Assembly: GCA_028551475.1 (NCBI GenBank)
Contig: CM052354.1
Location: 5,873,391 to 5,937,390 of the forward strand
Length of the DNA: 64,000 nt
Reading direction: 5' to 3'
Source: Casuarina equisetifolia
Lineage: Eukaryota; Streptophyta; Magnoliopsida; Fagales; Casuarinaceae
The notes below the pieces were generated by a model, which worked only from the letters and a program-made list of their open reading frames with translations, was not told the DNA's origin and made no database searches. This document shows, piece after piece, positions 48,357-60,710 of the stretch (positions are counted from its first letter, which is position 1; each line of letters starts with the position of its first letter). A program made the translations under genes and the position numbers.

Positions 48357-48836
48357 ATGATCTCAAAGAATCAGGAGGGTCCTTTGCCTAGTGATATACA
48401 GAAAAGTTTTGAAGATACCATAGAGGCAATAACCCCAACATGTGGCAAGCAAGTAGGAGAAGTTGATGTTGACAAGGAGAGTCTCAAAGATAATGATAAA
48501 GATGTCAGCATACAACTTGAGGAGGCACCTAGGAGAAAGCTTGTTCCAGAAAATCCTATATCCTTTATGCCTCCAGTTCAATCTCCCTAAAGATTCCAGC
48601 AACGCGTAAAAGATAAGCAGTTTTTGGAATTCCTTGATATATCTTTAAAACTGCATATTAACATTTCTTTTGCAGATGCTCCAATTCAAATATCTAGTTG
48701 TGCAAAATTGTTGAACGAGATACTGAAGAACAAAAGGAAGTTGGAAGTATATGAGACTGTTGTGCTTATTGAAGAATGCTCAACAATTAAACGACATAAG
48801 CTGTCTCCGAAATTGTTGGAGTTTCATCCTCTTTGA
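48357..48836 (+). pseudogene. gypsy protease leader remnant
   Basis: Two open stretches separated by a TAA (48588). The second contains FLDISLKLHINISFADAP and KNKRKLEVYETVVLIEECS, the segment just upstream of the aspartic protease in Athila-type polyproteins. The protease active site itself has been deleted. Confidence 0.7.
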
Positions 48837-49629
48837 GCAACAACATCCAAGATAGTTTGGCTGAAAACTATAAAGCAAACGCTTCTTGGGAGGCAACCCA
48901 AGCAATTTCGTTTTAGTCTTTTCATTAGAAGTTTTGTCACCATCATCTCTTTAGAGCTTTATGTGGATATGACCTACAATCAAAGGAGTTTTCTTATTCC
49001 TATTCCTTCATTATTATTGCTTTCTTTTGTTTTTGCATTGAGGACAATGCTTCATTATTTGAAACAAAATTAAAAAAAAGGCTCTTGATATCTAAGAATA
49101 TTTTAAAAAGAGAAAAACTGAGTCCAGATTAAATTTTGAGTCTAAATTTCAGGCCTTTAAATAATCATAACAAAAAATAATAAAATTTAAGTTTAATTAC
49201 TATAAGCATAAATAATAGAGGTGTATTAAGAATCTAAATAAAAATTATTGAACTCTAAATATCATGTGTTTCCAGCACCTATGATCGGCATTGAGAGGAG
49301 CGTAGTGATGAAGTTAATGGCCCCGATGACATTTCTCGTGCATGGTTTCATGATTACCTTTCAAGATCACCCTTTTGATCATGTTGGGCGCGAGATCCAC
49401 ATTTCATTTGATCATTTTGTGCCTCAAATATTGGGGGCTAAGATGAATAGAAATCTCCACAAGCGTTTTCAAACAAACACCGATAAAGCTCATATTAAAA
49501 GAACAAAAAAGAGACTGGGGTGGTAAGGATCAATGAGCAATAGGACGACCTAAAATCGGGTTGTCCTTTTATGCTAATCTTCCTTTTTACCCCATTTATC
49601 TAACAAAAGGGGAAAAAAATAGTTTGAAC

Positions 49630-50213
49630 TATTAGAGTCACTCGATGCCATGTCATCAACAAGTGGCAAGAGCTAGGCAGAACACCTGGACTGCAACGGC
49701 TTGTCAGATACAAAGGCGCACGTGTGCACTGCACATGCGTGTTCGACAAGAGAAGAGACGCACGCTTGTGGTAATTGTGCCTCATCCTTGACCTTGAGCC
49801 TGTCTGATGCTGCTTCTTCCATGTCGAAATTAAATTCCTGTCGACCATGATATGATTTGAAACGAAAGGGATTTTATACATAGAAGACCGGTCGACTAGA
49901 GGATGTAAAAATCCAGAATTGCATTAACTTTAATCATGGTATTTTTGGCTCTAAATATCAAACGTTTAGGGTTTAAGAATGTTTTCATCTTTGTTTAATT
50001 TCACGATGATTTGTTGCTCAATCCGACTGTTATGGCTTTAATTGGTTCGACCTTTCATTTGAATTTCATTTGCTGTAAAGAGTCAAACCAAATGTTCTTC
50101 GCAATCATCAAATCCAAAAGCTTTATGTCATAGTTCTTCAAGTTCTTATTATTTTCATATTGCAATTATATATATAAATTTCTGTCATATATTATACAAA
50201 TTATCTTTTTAAG
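49630..50213. mobile_element. Unclassified 584-bp insertion
   Basis: Comparison with 13180-13190 and 30050-30065 shows the unit spacer interrupted here. The 6-bp TTGAAC occurs directly on both sides (49624-49629 and 50214-50219). The ends (TATTAGAGTC and CTTTTTAAG) are neither TG..CA nor visible terminal inverted repeats, and there is no poly-A tail. The class is unknown. Confidence 0.6.
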
Positions 50214-50522
50214 TTGAACCACCCTCCACAAAAATATAGAAAGTAACCTTTTTTTTCACCATCAAATTTTAATAGTGCCTTTTGTCTTATTAAGTAGTAG
50301 CTGCGATAATTTGATATAAATTTTCGACCATTTTAAAGATCTTTTCACCTCGAGAAATGAATATCGTGTATGGTTTTTAATGATTTGAAAGTGAGATATT
50401 TAAAAGTGATGGTAGTTTTAAAGATTTACTATTTCTATCGTTCTAATAACATAAATAAAGAGGTATAATCAATCAAATTTAAAAATATACATGCGCTAAA
50501 GTTCCTCTTGCTGCCTCCACCA

Positions 50523-50542
50523 CCCCCCCCCCCCCCCCCCCC
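50523..50542. repeat. Poly-C run
   Basis: Twenty C following a CCACCACCA stretch. The equivalent spots near 13457 and 30330 have only CTCCCCCT. Confidence 0.8.
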
Positions 50543-51804
50543 GAACACTCCTTTTTTTATGGCTTATTAATTGTCGCATACAAATGAAGAGGATAACAAT
50601 ACAAAAAGTATTGTTAAAATTGGCATCGAGAAACTTTTAAAAACGGTAGTTTCAAGTTAATTACTAGTATATTATAATCAGATTCAAGCTCCACAAATCT
50701 TGGTGTTATATCACTGAATATTGAAATATAACTTTACCTCTAACTTTGAAAAGATAGAAAAATTTTAGATGTTGAAAGAATGCTTAAATAGTAGTTCTTT
50801 GGCTGAATTTATAACTCATAATAAATTAATAATTGGTCTCTATCTAAAGTTAGATGAAACTTAGAACTCACATGTAATGATATTTACGATAAATCACATG
50901 TTTACTATAATTATAACTCACAATACTATTGTAATATTTAAGATAAAATTATAACTTATAAATATCTATTTGAAATATATAAATTATAAATACAACTGTA
51001 AATTTGATTATCCCTTTACTACTCTAGCATTCTATAGTATTTTAGTATAGATCATTCCAACAAAAGAATCCCTTCAATATAACCAACATACATATATAAT
51101 ATCCATGATCTTGGCACTAGCTTTTAAATATAACCCACATACTTATTATAGCATTACACTATTAAACTTCCTAATACTAGTGACACTCATACATCATCTA
51201 TCACACCGTCAGTGTGGCAGCAGCTTATACCGGCGGGGCTGTTGATGGACCGGGATTAGTCGAGCAAAGCTTGTCGTGGCATTCGTTGAAGCAAATTTCA
51301 TAGCCCATTTCAGACACAAACTGCTTCCACTCGTCAAACATCTCCAAGACCTTCAGAATCGTAGGACCATCATGACTAACTATTTTTGTCGAGCACTTGA
51401 TCAACACAGCCCACCTTTTCTTATTCTTGAAAGAATTCAATATCTTCTGGATTTCCTCATTCTTTTGAATCTTGGAGCCTCTCCGGAAAGGACTCCATTT
51501 GTTGTTTTTAACCCGGGAAAATTCCACAGAAATGGGTGCTTTCTTAGTGATGGGATCTTCAGCCATAATTTTTACTTTCTCATAAAATTGTTTGATCCAT
51601 CTGCCGTCCTCGCCTCCATAGTAGAAAGTGTAGTCTTCTATCTGGTTGCACAAGGTACGTTTTTAGCTTCAAGTTTTATTTGAAGGCACCTTATCATATT
51701 TTGCTTTAGGCTACATCCATAATTACGCGCATACGCACATATGTATTAGTAAGGTTTGTATTATCTTCATTAAGAGTTTCAGAATTGACTTACTGTGTGA
51801 GGTC

Positions 51805-52173
51805 TGAAAATAAACCTCATCGAGATTCAAACAACCAATCAGCAAAACCCAAGGACAGTCCACGTTACAAAGACCAAGCCAATCAACAAAAGAGAAATTA
51901 AGCATTTCTCCCATTTCCCATACGTTCCAGCACCTTTTCAGCTTTCTAGATAGTCAAACATGCAGGAACTTAATTGATTTACTCAAGCATTAAATGGCCA
52001 CGCTCCTCATTGAGTGGCAACGCTCTCTCTTAATTGTCTTTGTTAATTGCTCTCCACGTTCCCATGTAAACACATGTATTATATATTGTAAACCTCTCTT
52101 GTACAAAATTCATTCAGATACATAGTAAAAAAGTTGTTCACGGCATTACTGCACTTTTCCTGGGTTTTCTTCT
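51805..52173 (+). repeat. 5' LTR of the second copia element
   Basis: 369 bp, direct repeat of 58276-58678. It ends at the primer site TGGTATCA. Confidence 0.88.
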
Positions 52174-52245
52174 TGGTATCAAGACTAGGTCGTCGTGAAA
52201 CAACTTAACCCATTTTCTTAACTAATTTCTTAAGCTCTCCCCACC

Positions 52246-53153
52246 ATGGCTAAGAGATCACTTTACCCCTTTCCGAGCACCGTGAATGCCCCAAGCTTTG
52301 TCACTCTTAAGCTAAATGAGGGAAACTATCTTCCCTGGCTAACTCAGTTCAAAGCCTTTGCTCAGACACAGAAAGTTATGGGTTTTTTAACTGGTGAAAC
52401 ACCAACACCTCCAACCATGCGCAAGCTTGATGATGATACTGAAGAACAAAATCCAGACTATGAGTTGTGGAAGCAAACTGATAGCTTGATCAAACCATGG
52501 CTGATAAGCACTCTTACAGAAGAAACGTTTGGCCTTGTCTTTGAGCTTGAAACTGCCTAAGATATTTGGACAGCTCTTACCAACCAATTTGCATAGCGTA
52601 CTGAAGCTAGGGAGTTCGATCTTCTCTCGCAATTACACCATCTGCAGAAGGGAACAAAGCCCTTGTCCACTCAATTGGCAGAGTTCACTCGAATTTTGAA
52701 TCTCCTCATCTTTATTGGACGCCCTTTGGGCGATTCTGCAAAATCTTTTCGGCTTTTGGAAAATCTTGGCCGAGATTATGAAACTTTTCAGACTGCAATG
52801 ATGAAACCACCAGTTCCTGCTTATCAGGATATTGTCTCTCAATTACAGGTATATGAGACTCGACTATGATGATTCTCTCTAGCTCCTAATGAAAATATGG
52901 CCTTTGCTGCTTAACGTGCATCTCGCGGCGGAAGGCTTGGTGGACGTGGTTGAGGGGTTGGCTTTGGTTTCACCTCCCAGGATCATGGTTTTCCCCCTTC
53001 TACCCATGGAAACAAGACCCATGGTGTTGGACAAATGAAGAAGAATATTGGTCGATGTAGAAATGTTTCTCAGAATCAAGGAAATTTTGGACGAGAGCTT
53101 TCTGTTTGTCAGATATGTCAAAAGTGTGGTCATATTGCACTACAGTGTTATTG
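52246..53153 (+). pseudogene. copia gag remnant with zinc knuckle
   Basis: Opens with an ATG; VTLKLNEGNYLPWLTQF is the copia gag N-terminal signature. Stops occur at 52558 and near 52594 and after 52866. The C-terminal zinc knuckle at 53107-53148 reads CQICQKCGHIALQC, a perfect CX2CX4HX4C. Confidence 0.8.
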
Positions 53154-53223
53154 AAGGTTCGATCACAATTATCAGTCTGAGGAAATTCCTCATGCCTTAG
53201 TTGCTCTACAAATCACAAACCCA

Positions 53224-53427
53224 GTGAAAGAGGACTGGGTAGAGGATTCTGGTGCTTTTGCTCACATTGTTGACTCTGAAGGTAAGTTAGAACTCTCTAA
53301 ACCTTATTTTGGCTCAGATAAGATCTTAGTTGGTAATGGGATTGGCATTCCTATCACACACACAGGAACATCAACTCTTGGAGAAGGTAAGATACCCCTA
53401 AACTCAATTTTAGTGCTCCAGAAATAA
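53224..53427 (+). pseudogene. copia aspartic protease remnant
   Basis: WVEDSGAFAHIV carries the DSG catalytic motif of the retroviral-type aspartic protease; the usual Thr or Ser after DSGA is Phe. The open part ends at a TAA just before the solo LTR. Confidence 0.75.
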
Positions 53428-53445
53428 CACAAAATTTGTTATCAA

Positions 53446-55240
53446 TGATAACTCTATTTTATATAGAGTTATTTTGATTATTTTAGGTAATGTTTAATAT
53501 TATTTATATTATATTATATTTTTATTTAATTATATTTAATTATATTTTGTTATTTTATGCAGCAAATCCAAAATAGAAGAAAAAGAAGTAGAAAACCATG
53601 AAAAAGGAATAGAAAAGAAAATAAGGGTATGCACGTGGAAGCCATGTGAGAAGAAGAGAAAGGAAACACGTGGGACCTTATGTTGAATATAAAGGAAGGA
53701 GCGTGACTTCACATGAATTATCAAGGGAACAAGAAAGAATGGTAAAAAGAAGTCAAACAAAAGAAGCCAAAATGAGTGGAAAATAGCAGGACCAAATGAT
53801 GATTGTCGGTCAATAGAGGAAAAATGCGTGAGGCTTTTATCAAACAAGATCGAGGTGAGAACATAGGAGAAACTGAAAAAGAGAGAAAGGGAAGGAGAGA
53901 AAGAAACTGAGAGGAATTCAGAGTCTTTTGTCAGAACCAGAGGTGTCGCTAGAGAAAGAGAGACTGCGTGCGACAGTGCGGGTCTCATAAAGGAGAGTGA
54001 CGGAAGTGTGAACGCCAACCGTCCATCCATCGCTTTCTCCAACGATGACCCGTTTCCGACCATATTTTCTTCTTTTCCAGCTACATTTAGGTGACTTTGA
54101 GTGAGGAGAGAGCAAATCCTAAGTCCTAAGGTGATTTCTAGCCTTTCTGTACCAGTTTTGTGGCGGTTTATGGTGGTTTACGGCAGTTTCCGGCGAAGAA
54201 GTGCGAACGCCGACTTTGTCCATTCTACTAGATCTACGCGTTTCTGTGGTAGATTTGTGCAATCTATTTGCAGATCTATAACCTGAGCATCCCAATCTAT
54301 CTTTCCTAAAGTTTCTGTGAAGACCGGTGGCGGACGGCGGTAGCGTGTGGTGGATGGAGGGCAGTGTGTGTCACCAGAGCGTGTCAGCGCGTGAAGGCAT
54401 GTGTCAGATCGTTTTTCGTCCCGTTTTCCAGACAACTTCATTCTTTCCTCCTGATGTGTAGATTTATGCAATTTGTTTTGTGATTTGAAGACATTTGGTG
54501 ACAGCTTTAATGTTTTTAAATTTCAAAATGTTTTCTTCACCTTTTTGCATTGATTTAGTTTGTATAAATATGTTATTTTAATTTATTGTGTTAGAGTTAC
54601 GATGAAACTTGATTATGATGTATGAATGATGTGATTGTTTGTGTTTTGTGAGGTATTTTATGAATGTCAAGTTGCGTGTTACTGATCTTAATGCATTTAA
54701 GTGATTAGTTACCACTTAGATGATCTGATTTGCATATTTGAGTTCAAATGACGACGATACACAATTGTTTCATGTAATATGCAACCATAAATTAATATGG
54801 ATAGAACTATACCATATGATTTGTGTGGCTTTGGGTGCAAATTGGAATATTCACATATCTTAATGCAATTAATTCATTTAATTCATAAGTGAGTTAATGA
54901 ATTAAGTAGGTTCGCTATACCTAGACAAAGGGTAGTGAATAAATTAGGAAATTCCGCCATCACATGAATAGAATCAATCTTGCAAGCATAAATGATCAAC
55001 ATTTGTACATAGTAATTAGGTGAAATTGGAAGGTCTAGCACATTTCATTTATTAAGTTTAGATTAATTTAGTTATTAAATTCATAATTTATCATTTTGAT
55101 TTGCTAGATAAACTTTAGAGTCTATTCACCATTAGTAATTAATTAGTTTAGTAAATACCAGTCTTCGTGGGACGATATCTGTACTTATCATTATATTACT
55201 TGTTCAACATGTATACTTGAATGTAGAATTTCATCAAACA
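53446..55240 (+). mobile_element. Solo LTR, Ty3/gypsy (Athila/Tat-like), nested in copia
   Basis: Begins TGATAACTCTATTTTATATA and ends TTTCATCAAACA. The 5-bp ATCAA is at 53441-53445 and 55241-55245. The ends match the LTR at 46027-47274 and the solo LTR at 17353-18909. The copia coding sequence resumes directly after the right ATCAA, so this insertion is younger than the copia insertion. Confidence 0.9.
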
Positions 55241-55245
55241 ATCAA

Positions 55246-56254
55246 TATCTCAATTAACTTTAGATTATCCTTGCAAAGTAGAATTTAATGATAAATGTTG
55301 CCTCATTAAGGATCTGAAGAGCCAGCAAGTACTCCTGAGAGGCATTAAAAAAGGGGATCTTTATGTTTTGCCTAGAAAGAGATGAAACCTAGCATTGTTT
55401 TCTATCCGACAACAGGTTACAGATAGGCAGACTTGGCATATGAGACTTGGGCACCCTACTCTGACAAATACTTGATTTTGTTTCTTGCACTAGTTGCTTA
55501 GTCAGTAAAAGTGTGCGCTTGCCTTTTGTCTCTTCACAAACTCGAAGTGTAGTTCCTCTAGAAAGACTACACAACGATTTGTGGGGACCGGCACCTACAC
55601 AATCAGGTCAGGGGTTTTTGTATTATGTCTCTTCCATAGACAAATGTACCAAGTTTACCTAGATTTATCCCTTGAAAAATAAATCGGATTTGTGCCATGT
55701 CTTTATCAATTTCAAGAATATGATTAAAGACAATTTGAGGCTTCTATTAAATCTATTCAGAGTGATAATGGTGGAGAATATAAAAGCTTGGAATTTTCAA
55801 CTTACTTGGAAACTCATGGAATTGTTCAACAATTCTCATGTCCCTATACTCCGTAGCAGAATGGTATTGCAAAAAGGAAACATAGATACATAGTTGAACT
55901 TAGAAGGACTATGATGAATCAGGCTAGTGTGCCACAAAAGTATTGGGTGGAGGCTTTCAACACTGTAGTATTTCTCATTAATCCTCTGCCTACACCAACA
56001 CTTGGTAACAAGTATCTTTATGAGTGCCTTTATCATAGAAATCCAGATTACTCATTCTTGAGCACATTTGGTAGTGCTTGTTATCCATGTTTATGAGATA
56101 CTATAAAGGATAAATTGGAACCAAAGTCTTTACAATGTGCTTTCCTTGGATATAGTGCAAAACACAAGGGGTATCGTTGCCTCCACATTCCAAATGGAAA
56201 AGTTATAATTTCGAGACATGTGGTCTTCAATGAAAAGGTTTTTCCTTTTGCTTA
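55246..56254 (+). pseudogene. copia integrase remnant
   Basis: GAG pre-integrase (WHMRLGHP) is followed by integrase core pieces (IQSDNGGEYKSLEF, NGIAKRKHRYIVE) and a KSLQCAFLGYS module near the end. At least five in-frame stops and several shifts interrupt it. Confidence 0.8.
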
Positions 56255-56267
56255 AAGCACTGATTTA

Positions 56268-57707
56268 TTGTCCAATTATTCTATAGAACAACAAATACAA
56301 AAACCTCCTGAGCAATTTTTCACTGGATCACCTTCTTCATGTGTTGCTCCACCTCATTCACAAGAGGTTGTATCTCCATCTATCAGTGAAGTGCTTGATG
56401 AACATGAAGTTCCTACAATGCAAGGCATAGAAGGAGCTACGTCAGCAAGTCAAAGCTTTTTAGAAACTTTGCCCCCTACCATATTGTCTATGGCTCCAGT
56501 CCCTGTACATGCCTCAACTGAAGACATAATGACCCTACCATTATCCACAGATGTGCCAAATTGCTTGCAATTCGAACCAAATTTGCCTTATAACAACAAC
56601 CATGACCTAGTACCAAATGTTCCTATCATATCTTCAAACCACAATTTGTGTACTCATCCTATGAAAACACGGAGCCAATCAGGAATAAGGAAGCCTAACC
56701 CAAAATATGCCTTACTCACCAATTGTGATATTCCAACCCCTCTTAAGATAGTAAATGAACCTTTGCATCATCCCAAATGGCTCGCAGCCATGAAGGAAGA
56801 AATGTTAGCACTAAATAAGAATCGAACTTGGACTCTAGTTCCATCACATCCATCAATGAATATAGTGGGTTACAAATGGGTCTTTAAGTCTAAGTAGAAG
56901 CCAGATGGGCAATTAGAAAGATTAAAAGCAAGGTTGGTTGCAAAAGGTTTTAGTCAAGAACCCGAAGTAGATTTTCTTGAAACTTTCAGCCCTGTTGTGA
57001 GGAAAACAACAATTCGAATGGTTCTTGCCATTACAACTGTTAGATGTTGGCCCCTTCACCAGTTTGACATAAGTAATGCCTTCTTACATGGTTTCCTTAC
57101 TAAGCCAGTATATATGACTCAACCTCCAGGGTTTGTTGATCCGAGATGACCTAAGCATGTTTGCAAGCTTCAACGTGCTTTATATGGTTTGAAGCAGCTC
57201 CAAGGGCATGGTATGATAGATTTTCTGATTTTCTTATGACTTTTGGATTTTTTAGTTTTGCCTATGATTCCTCTCTATTTATTTATGATGAAGATGGGAT
57301 TCAAATGTGGATTCTTTTATATGTTGATGATTTAATTCTCACTGGAAGCTCACAGTCAACTCTTAACCAATTCATCACAAAACTTGGAAAAGAATTTCCA
57401 TTAAAACATTTGGGAGGTCTTCACTTCTTTCTAGGAGTCCACGTTGAGCGAACTGAGGAAGGATTGTTTCTTTCTCAAAGCCAGTATGCCTCTGACTTGC
57501 TCCATTACACAAAGATGGATGCATGTAAGGATATTGCTACACCTATGGCAACTAAGCCACCAAAGATAAAAGATGCCGACTCTTTGTATGATCAAGTCAG
57601 TTATTATAGAAGTGTGGTTGGTTCTCTACAGTACCTTACATTGACAAGACTAGATCTTCAGTATGTAGTTAATCATCTTTGTCAATCCATGCAACATCCT
57701 ACCCTTT
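56268..57707 (+). pseudogene. copia reverse transcriptase remnant
   Basis: Contains HPKWLAAMKEEM, NRTWTLVP and GYKWVFKSK. A Lys codon has then become TAG (56896), and MVAKGFSQEPEVDFLETFSP and FDISNAFLHGFL follow. A frameshift precedes 57161, and the active-site motif LLYVDDLILTGSS lies near 57315-57350. Otherwise well preserved. Confidence 0.85.
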
Positions 57708-57742
57708 GAGATTTTCATAATCTCAAATGAGTATTACGTTAC

Positions 57743-58372
57743 TTGCATGGCACTATAAGCATGGGACTAAAGGTACACTCCAAAAGTACATTAAATCTTT
57801 ATGGTTTTAGTGATGCTGATTATGCTGGATGTTCCACCACCCATCGATCCACCACAGGTTTCTGTTTCTTCCTTGGAGCAAACTGTATTTCTTGGAGTGC
57901 AAGAAAGCAACCTACTGTATCTAGATCATCTACTGAAGTTGAGTATCGGGCTTTAGTATCAGCAAGGGTAGAAGCAATGTGGCTTTGTCATCTTCTTTGA
58001 GATCTTAATATTCCTCAATCACAACCTATCAAGCTCTATTGTGATAATTTGTCTGCCCTTCATCAAACTACCAAACCTACCATTCATGGTCACTCAAAGC
58101 ATATTGAAGTAGATTATCATTTTATTAGAGAAAAAGTTGCGCTTGGTACTCTTACAACTATTCATGTTTCCACAAAGGCTCAGTTGGCTGATTTCTTTAC
58201 TAAACCACTTCCTACTAATACCTTCCTATCTCTATGTTCCAAACTTGGTCTTCTCATCCCAAGTTTGCAGGGGTCTGAAAATAAACCACATCAAGATTCA
58301 AACAACCAATCAGCAAAACCCAAGGACAATCCACGTTACAAAGACCAAGCCAATCAACAAAAGAGAAATTAA
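57743..58372 (+). pseudogene. copia RNase H remnant
   Basis: Contains YGFSDADYAGC, RSTTGFCFFLG, SRSSTEVEYRAL, YCDNLSAL and HSKHIEVDYHFIREKV, in the family order. One TGA follows WLCHLL at 58000. Confidence 0.85.
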
Positions 58373-58678
58373 GCATTTCTCCCATTTCCTATACGTTCTA
58401 GCACATTTTCAGCCCATTTCCCATACATTCCAGCACCTTTTCAGCTTTCTAGATAGTCAAACATGTAGGAACTTAATTGATTTATTCAAGCATTAAATGG
58501 CCACGCTCCTCTTATTGAATGGCAATGCTCTTTCTTAATTGTCTTTGTTAATTACTCTCCACATTCCCATGTAAACACATGTATTATATATTGTAAACCT
58601 CTCTTGTACAAAATTCATTCAAATACATAGTAAAAAAGTTGTTCATGCCATTATTGCACTTTTCTTGGGTTTTCTTCT
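58276..58678 (+). repeat. 3' LTR of the second copia element
   Basis: 403 bp, preceded by a short GCAGGGG purine-rich stretch. It contains a local tandem duplication of about 34 bp near 58385-58445 that the 5' LTR lacks. Confidence 0.88.
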
Positions 58679-60710
58679 AGGTCTACCAGGACGCATGACA
58701 CACAAACGTATCGTAAGAATTAAGGCCTTAAAAGGGAAGGCCTCTGTTCCCTTCTCTCGAATGAAGGGCAAAACATTTTGTGCTTGGACATCTCCTTGCG
58801 CATCGGCGACAACAATAGGTTCATTCACCAACTGTGAAAAGTACTATAGCACATACCATGGCATCCCTGATCGCAACATGTCAAACTTTTTCCGCAACTC
58901 ATCAATCCATTGCACCACAATGGGAATCCATACAATATTATAATCTGTTATTTCTTTGTAAATTGGCTTCATAACCGAGATATCCTCTCTAGAGACATGC
59001 AGGTCCGAAATAAACAATAGAACACCTTCATTTTTCAAAACGTCAAGAATGACCTGTTTACGCAGTACAAATTGTTAAAAACTAAGCCTATTTGTTCAAT
59101 AGAATAAACTTAAACATGTATTTAACATAATTGTGGAAAAGTACTATATAATATTCAGTTTGTAGCAAGCGTGCTTTAAGGAGTGTCTTGCGTGGGACTC
59201 TAAATGCATATGTTATTTTGACCCTACTACTGTAATTTTGCACTATCAGAAGTGAGAAAAGAAATTCTACAACAAAGTTCGAGTGTTAGGGTTGAAAGTG
59301 CTAACCGGTTCGTCCAAACAACTGTCAATAAGTGACTGCACGTCATCCTTGCTAAAAATCAGTGCCTTCAAAACCTCCGTGACTTTGTCAGGTGTTTGTA
59401 AGAATTCCTTCACTCTTCTCTTCGCCTTCCAAATTTTTGCAGTAAATGAGAATCTATAGTCAAAGATGTCGTCTATTCTACACTGTTCTTCTGGATGTAG
59501 ATAGATCCACGGCAGCGTGCATCCTTATGAATGAAATCGGTCCAATGGCTTACCTATGTAAGAAAGACAACACATTATATCCAAACTTTCTATTGACAGC
59601 TTGCCATAGATGCTCCTGGCAAATGACAACTGCTCTTGTGTCTTGTCCCTAAAATCAAGCAACCATCGCCATTTGATTAGATTAAGAGAATAGTAGCTGC
59701 CTAAAATATTTTATGGTAATACCTTGTATGACACCTAGGCCAACTATGACACGAGAGTGATTTCAACATATGTCATACATGCCAAGGGTAGGAACTTACT
59801 CATTGCTTGTAAGATAGAACGATAGAGTTAAGAGAGCTATGGCAGTCATAATAGTCCAGTAAACAAACACCGGGACATCATCCATGGCATGTGACAACAT
59901 GGGTATATCCTTTGCATTTTTCGTAGACGTAGTCATTTGCTTCTCCAACTTAAAGATGTATTCGGTTGTAGTCAACATTTGACTGATCATACATTTAATC
60001 CCCACTTTATCGAAAAAGGTGAGGTGCTTTGAGATCTCCATTGACTCAATGAGTTGGGTTAATGGGTCACACTTTGTAGTCGCCAAGATATATTTCTTGT
60101 AAATCAAAGCAAAATTTGCTATCGTCAACACTGCCTTGGTCTGCCATGAATAACTTGAAAGTTTATTAAGTATTGACATTGTTGTTCTGTGTGCCGCTTC
60201 AACATCTAAAGCCTTATGTGTCATCTGATATTACAATTTGATTTTTTTAGCACGAAAAATAAAAGGATATTAAAGTACAACAATGATAGAAATTCTCAAA
60301 TCACCACAAAATTTCTATTGCTTTTTATTAGTCAAATTGGAGAAGTACTAAAGAATTATAGTAGATTGCAATGCTCATAAAGCGATAATTAATTATCTTG
60401 ATTGAACAGGGAGGGATAAAGACAACTGTCCAACTGTTGACATTACATATTTCTTGTCACTAATAATTGCTAAATGATTAAATAGTAAAAATAATACTAT
60501 TCACCTCAGTTATAATTCATGCAATAAACATACAAAAAATTTAAAAATTAAAATGAGGTTTGCACAGGGGTTTCTTGGAGGAAAAAAAACAAAACCCTCT
60601 TTGTAATTTCCTCTAAAGAAAGTTGCTCAACTGTGCCCAATATTAAGTCTAAGCTGTCTATTGACGCTTCTTCCTCTAAGATCTCTAGGTCTTTTTGGTC
60701 CTACCGTAAT

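Larger units (their letters stand above)
46027..49055 (+). mobile_element. Ty3/gypsy (Athila/Tat-like) element, internally deleted, 3' LTR lost
   Basis: A 1248-bp 5' LTR (46027-47274) begins TGATAACTC and ends CTGAACA. It is followed by AGTTTT and TGGCACTGTTGCTGGGGATTG, a close match to the tRNA-Asp-type primer site of Athila/Tat elements. gag and the protease leader are present; RT, RNase H and integrase are missing. Near 48885 the GGGAGGCAACCCA motif and the later TTGAGGACAATG, both typical of the region before the 3' LTR of such elements, are present. Host spacer sequence resumes near 49055 without a 3' LTR. No target duplication can be seen because the right end is gone. Confidence 0.85.
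49056..51224. other. Unit 4 spacer; no gene seen
   Basis: Resumes at the position equivalent to 11325 and follows the unit spacer to SEO-F, apart from a 584-bp insertion. ORFs at 49248-49526 and 49600-49881 lie in the shared block and in the insertion; neither has a recognisable domain. Confidence 0.55.
51805..58678 (+). mobile_element. Ty1/copia LTR retrotransposon inside SEO-F exon 6
   Basis: LTRs at 51805-52173 and 58276-58678 share the start TGAAAATAAACC and the end GGGTTTTCTTCT. The duplication AGGTC is at 51800-51804 and 58679-58683. The primer site TGGTATCAAGACTAGG (52174) directly abuts the 5' LTR. The order gag, protease, integrase, RT, RNase H identifies it as copia. Every region has some stops or shifts. 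The integrase start is separated from protease by a solo LTR. The 3' LTR is longer than the 5' LTR because a stretch of about 34 bp (CCCATTTCC..TTTTCAG) is duplicated. Confidence 0.93.
51225..60700 (-). pseudogene. SEO-F: sieve element occlusion pseudogene split by a copia element
   Basis: Exon 2 lies at 60700-60611, exon 3 at 60224-59800, exon 4 at 59648-59554, exon 5 near 59436-59306, exon 6 at 59053-58679 with its last bases at 51804-51794, and exon 7 at 51641-51225. Exon 1 would lie beyond another retrotransposon to the right and is not in the window. Lesions are: GT to GA at the exon 2 donor, AG to AA at the exon 5 acceptor, a TAG in the MPWYVLQYF motif of exon 6 (near 58855), an internal deletion that removes the FIKEEWHFE region, and the copia insertion 11 bases from the exon 6 end. 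Exons 3 and 7 remain open. Confidence 0.85.
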
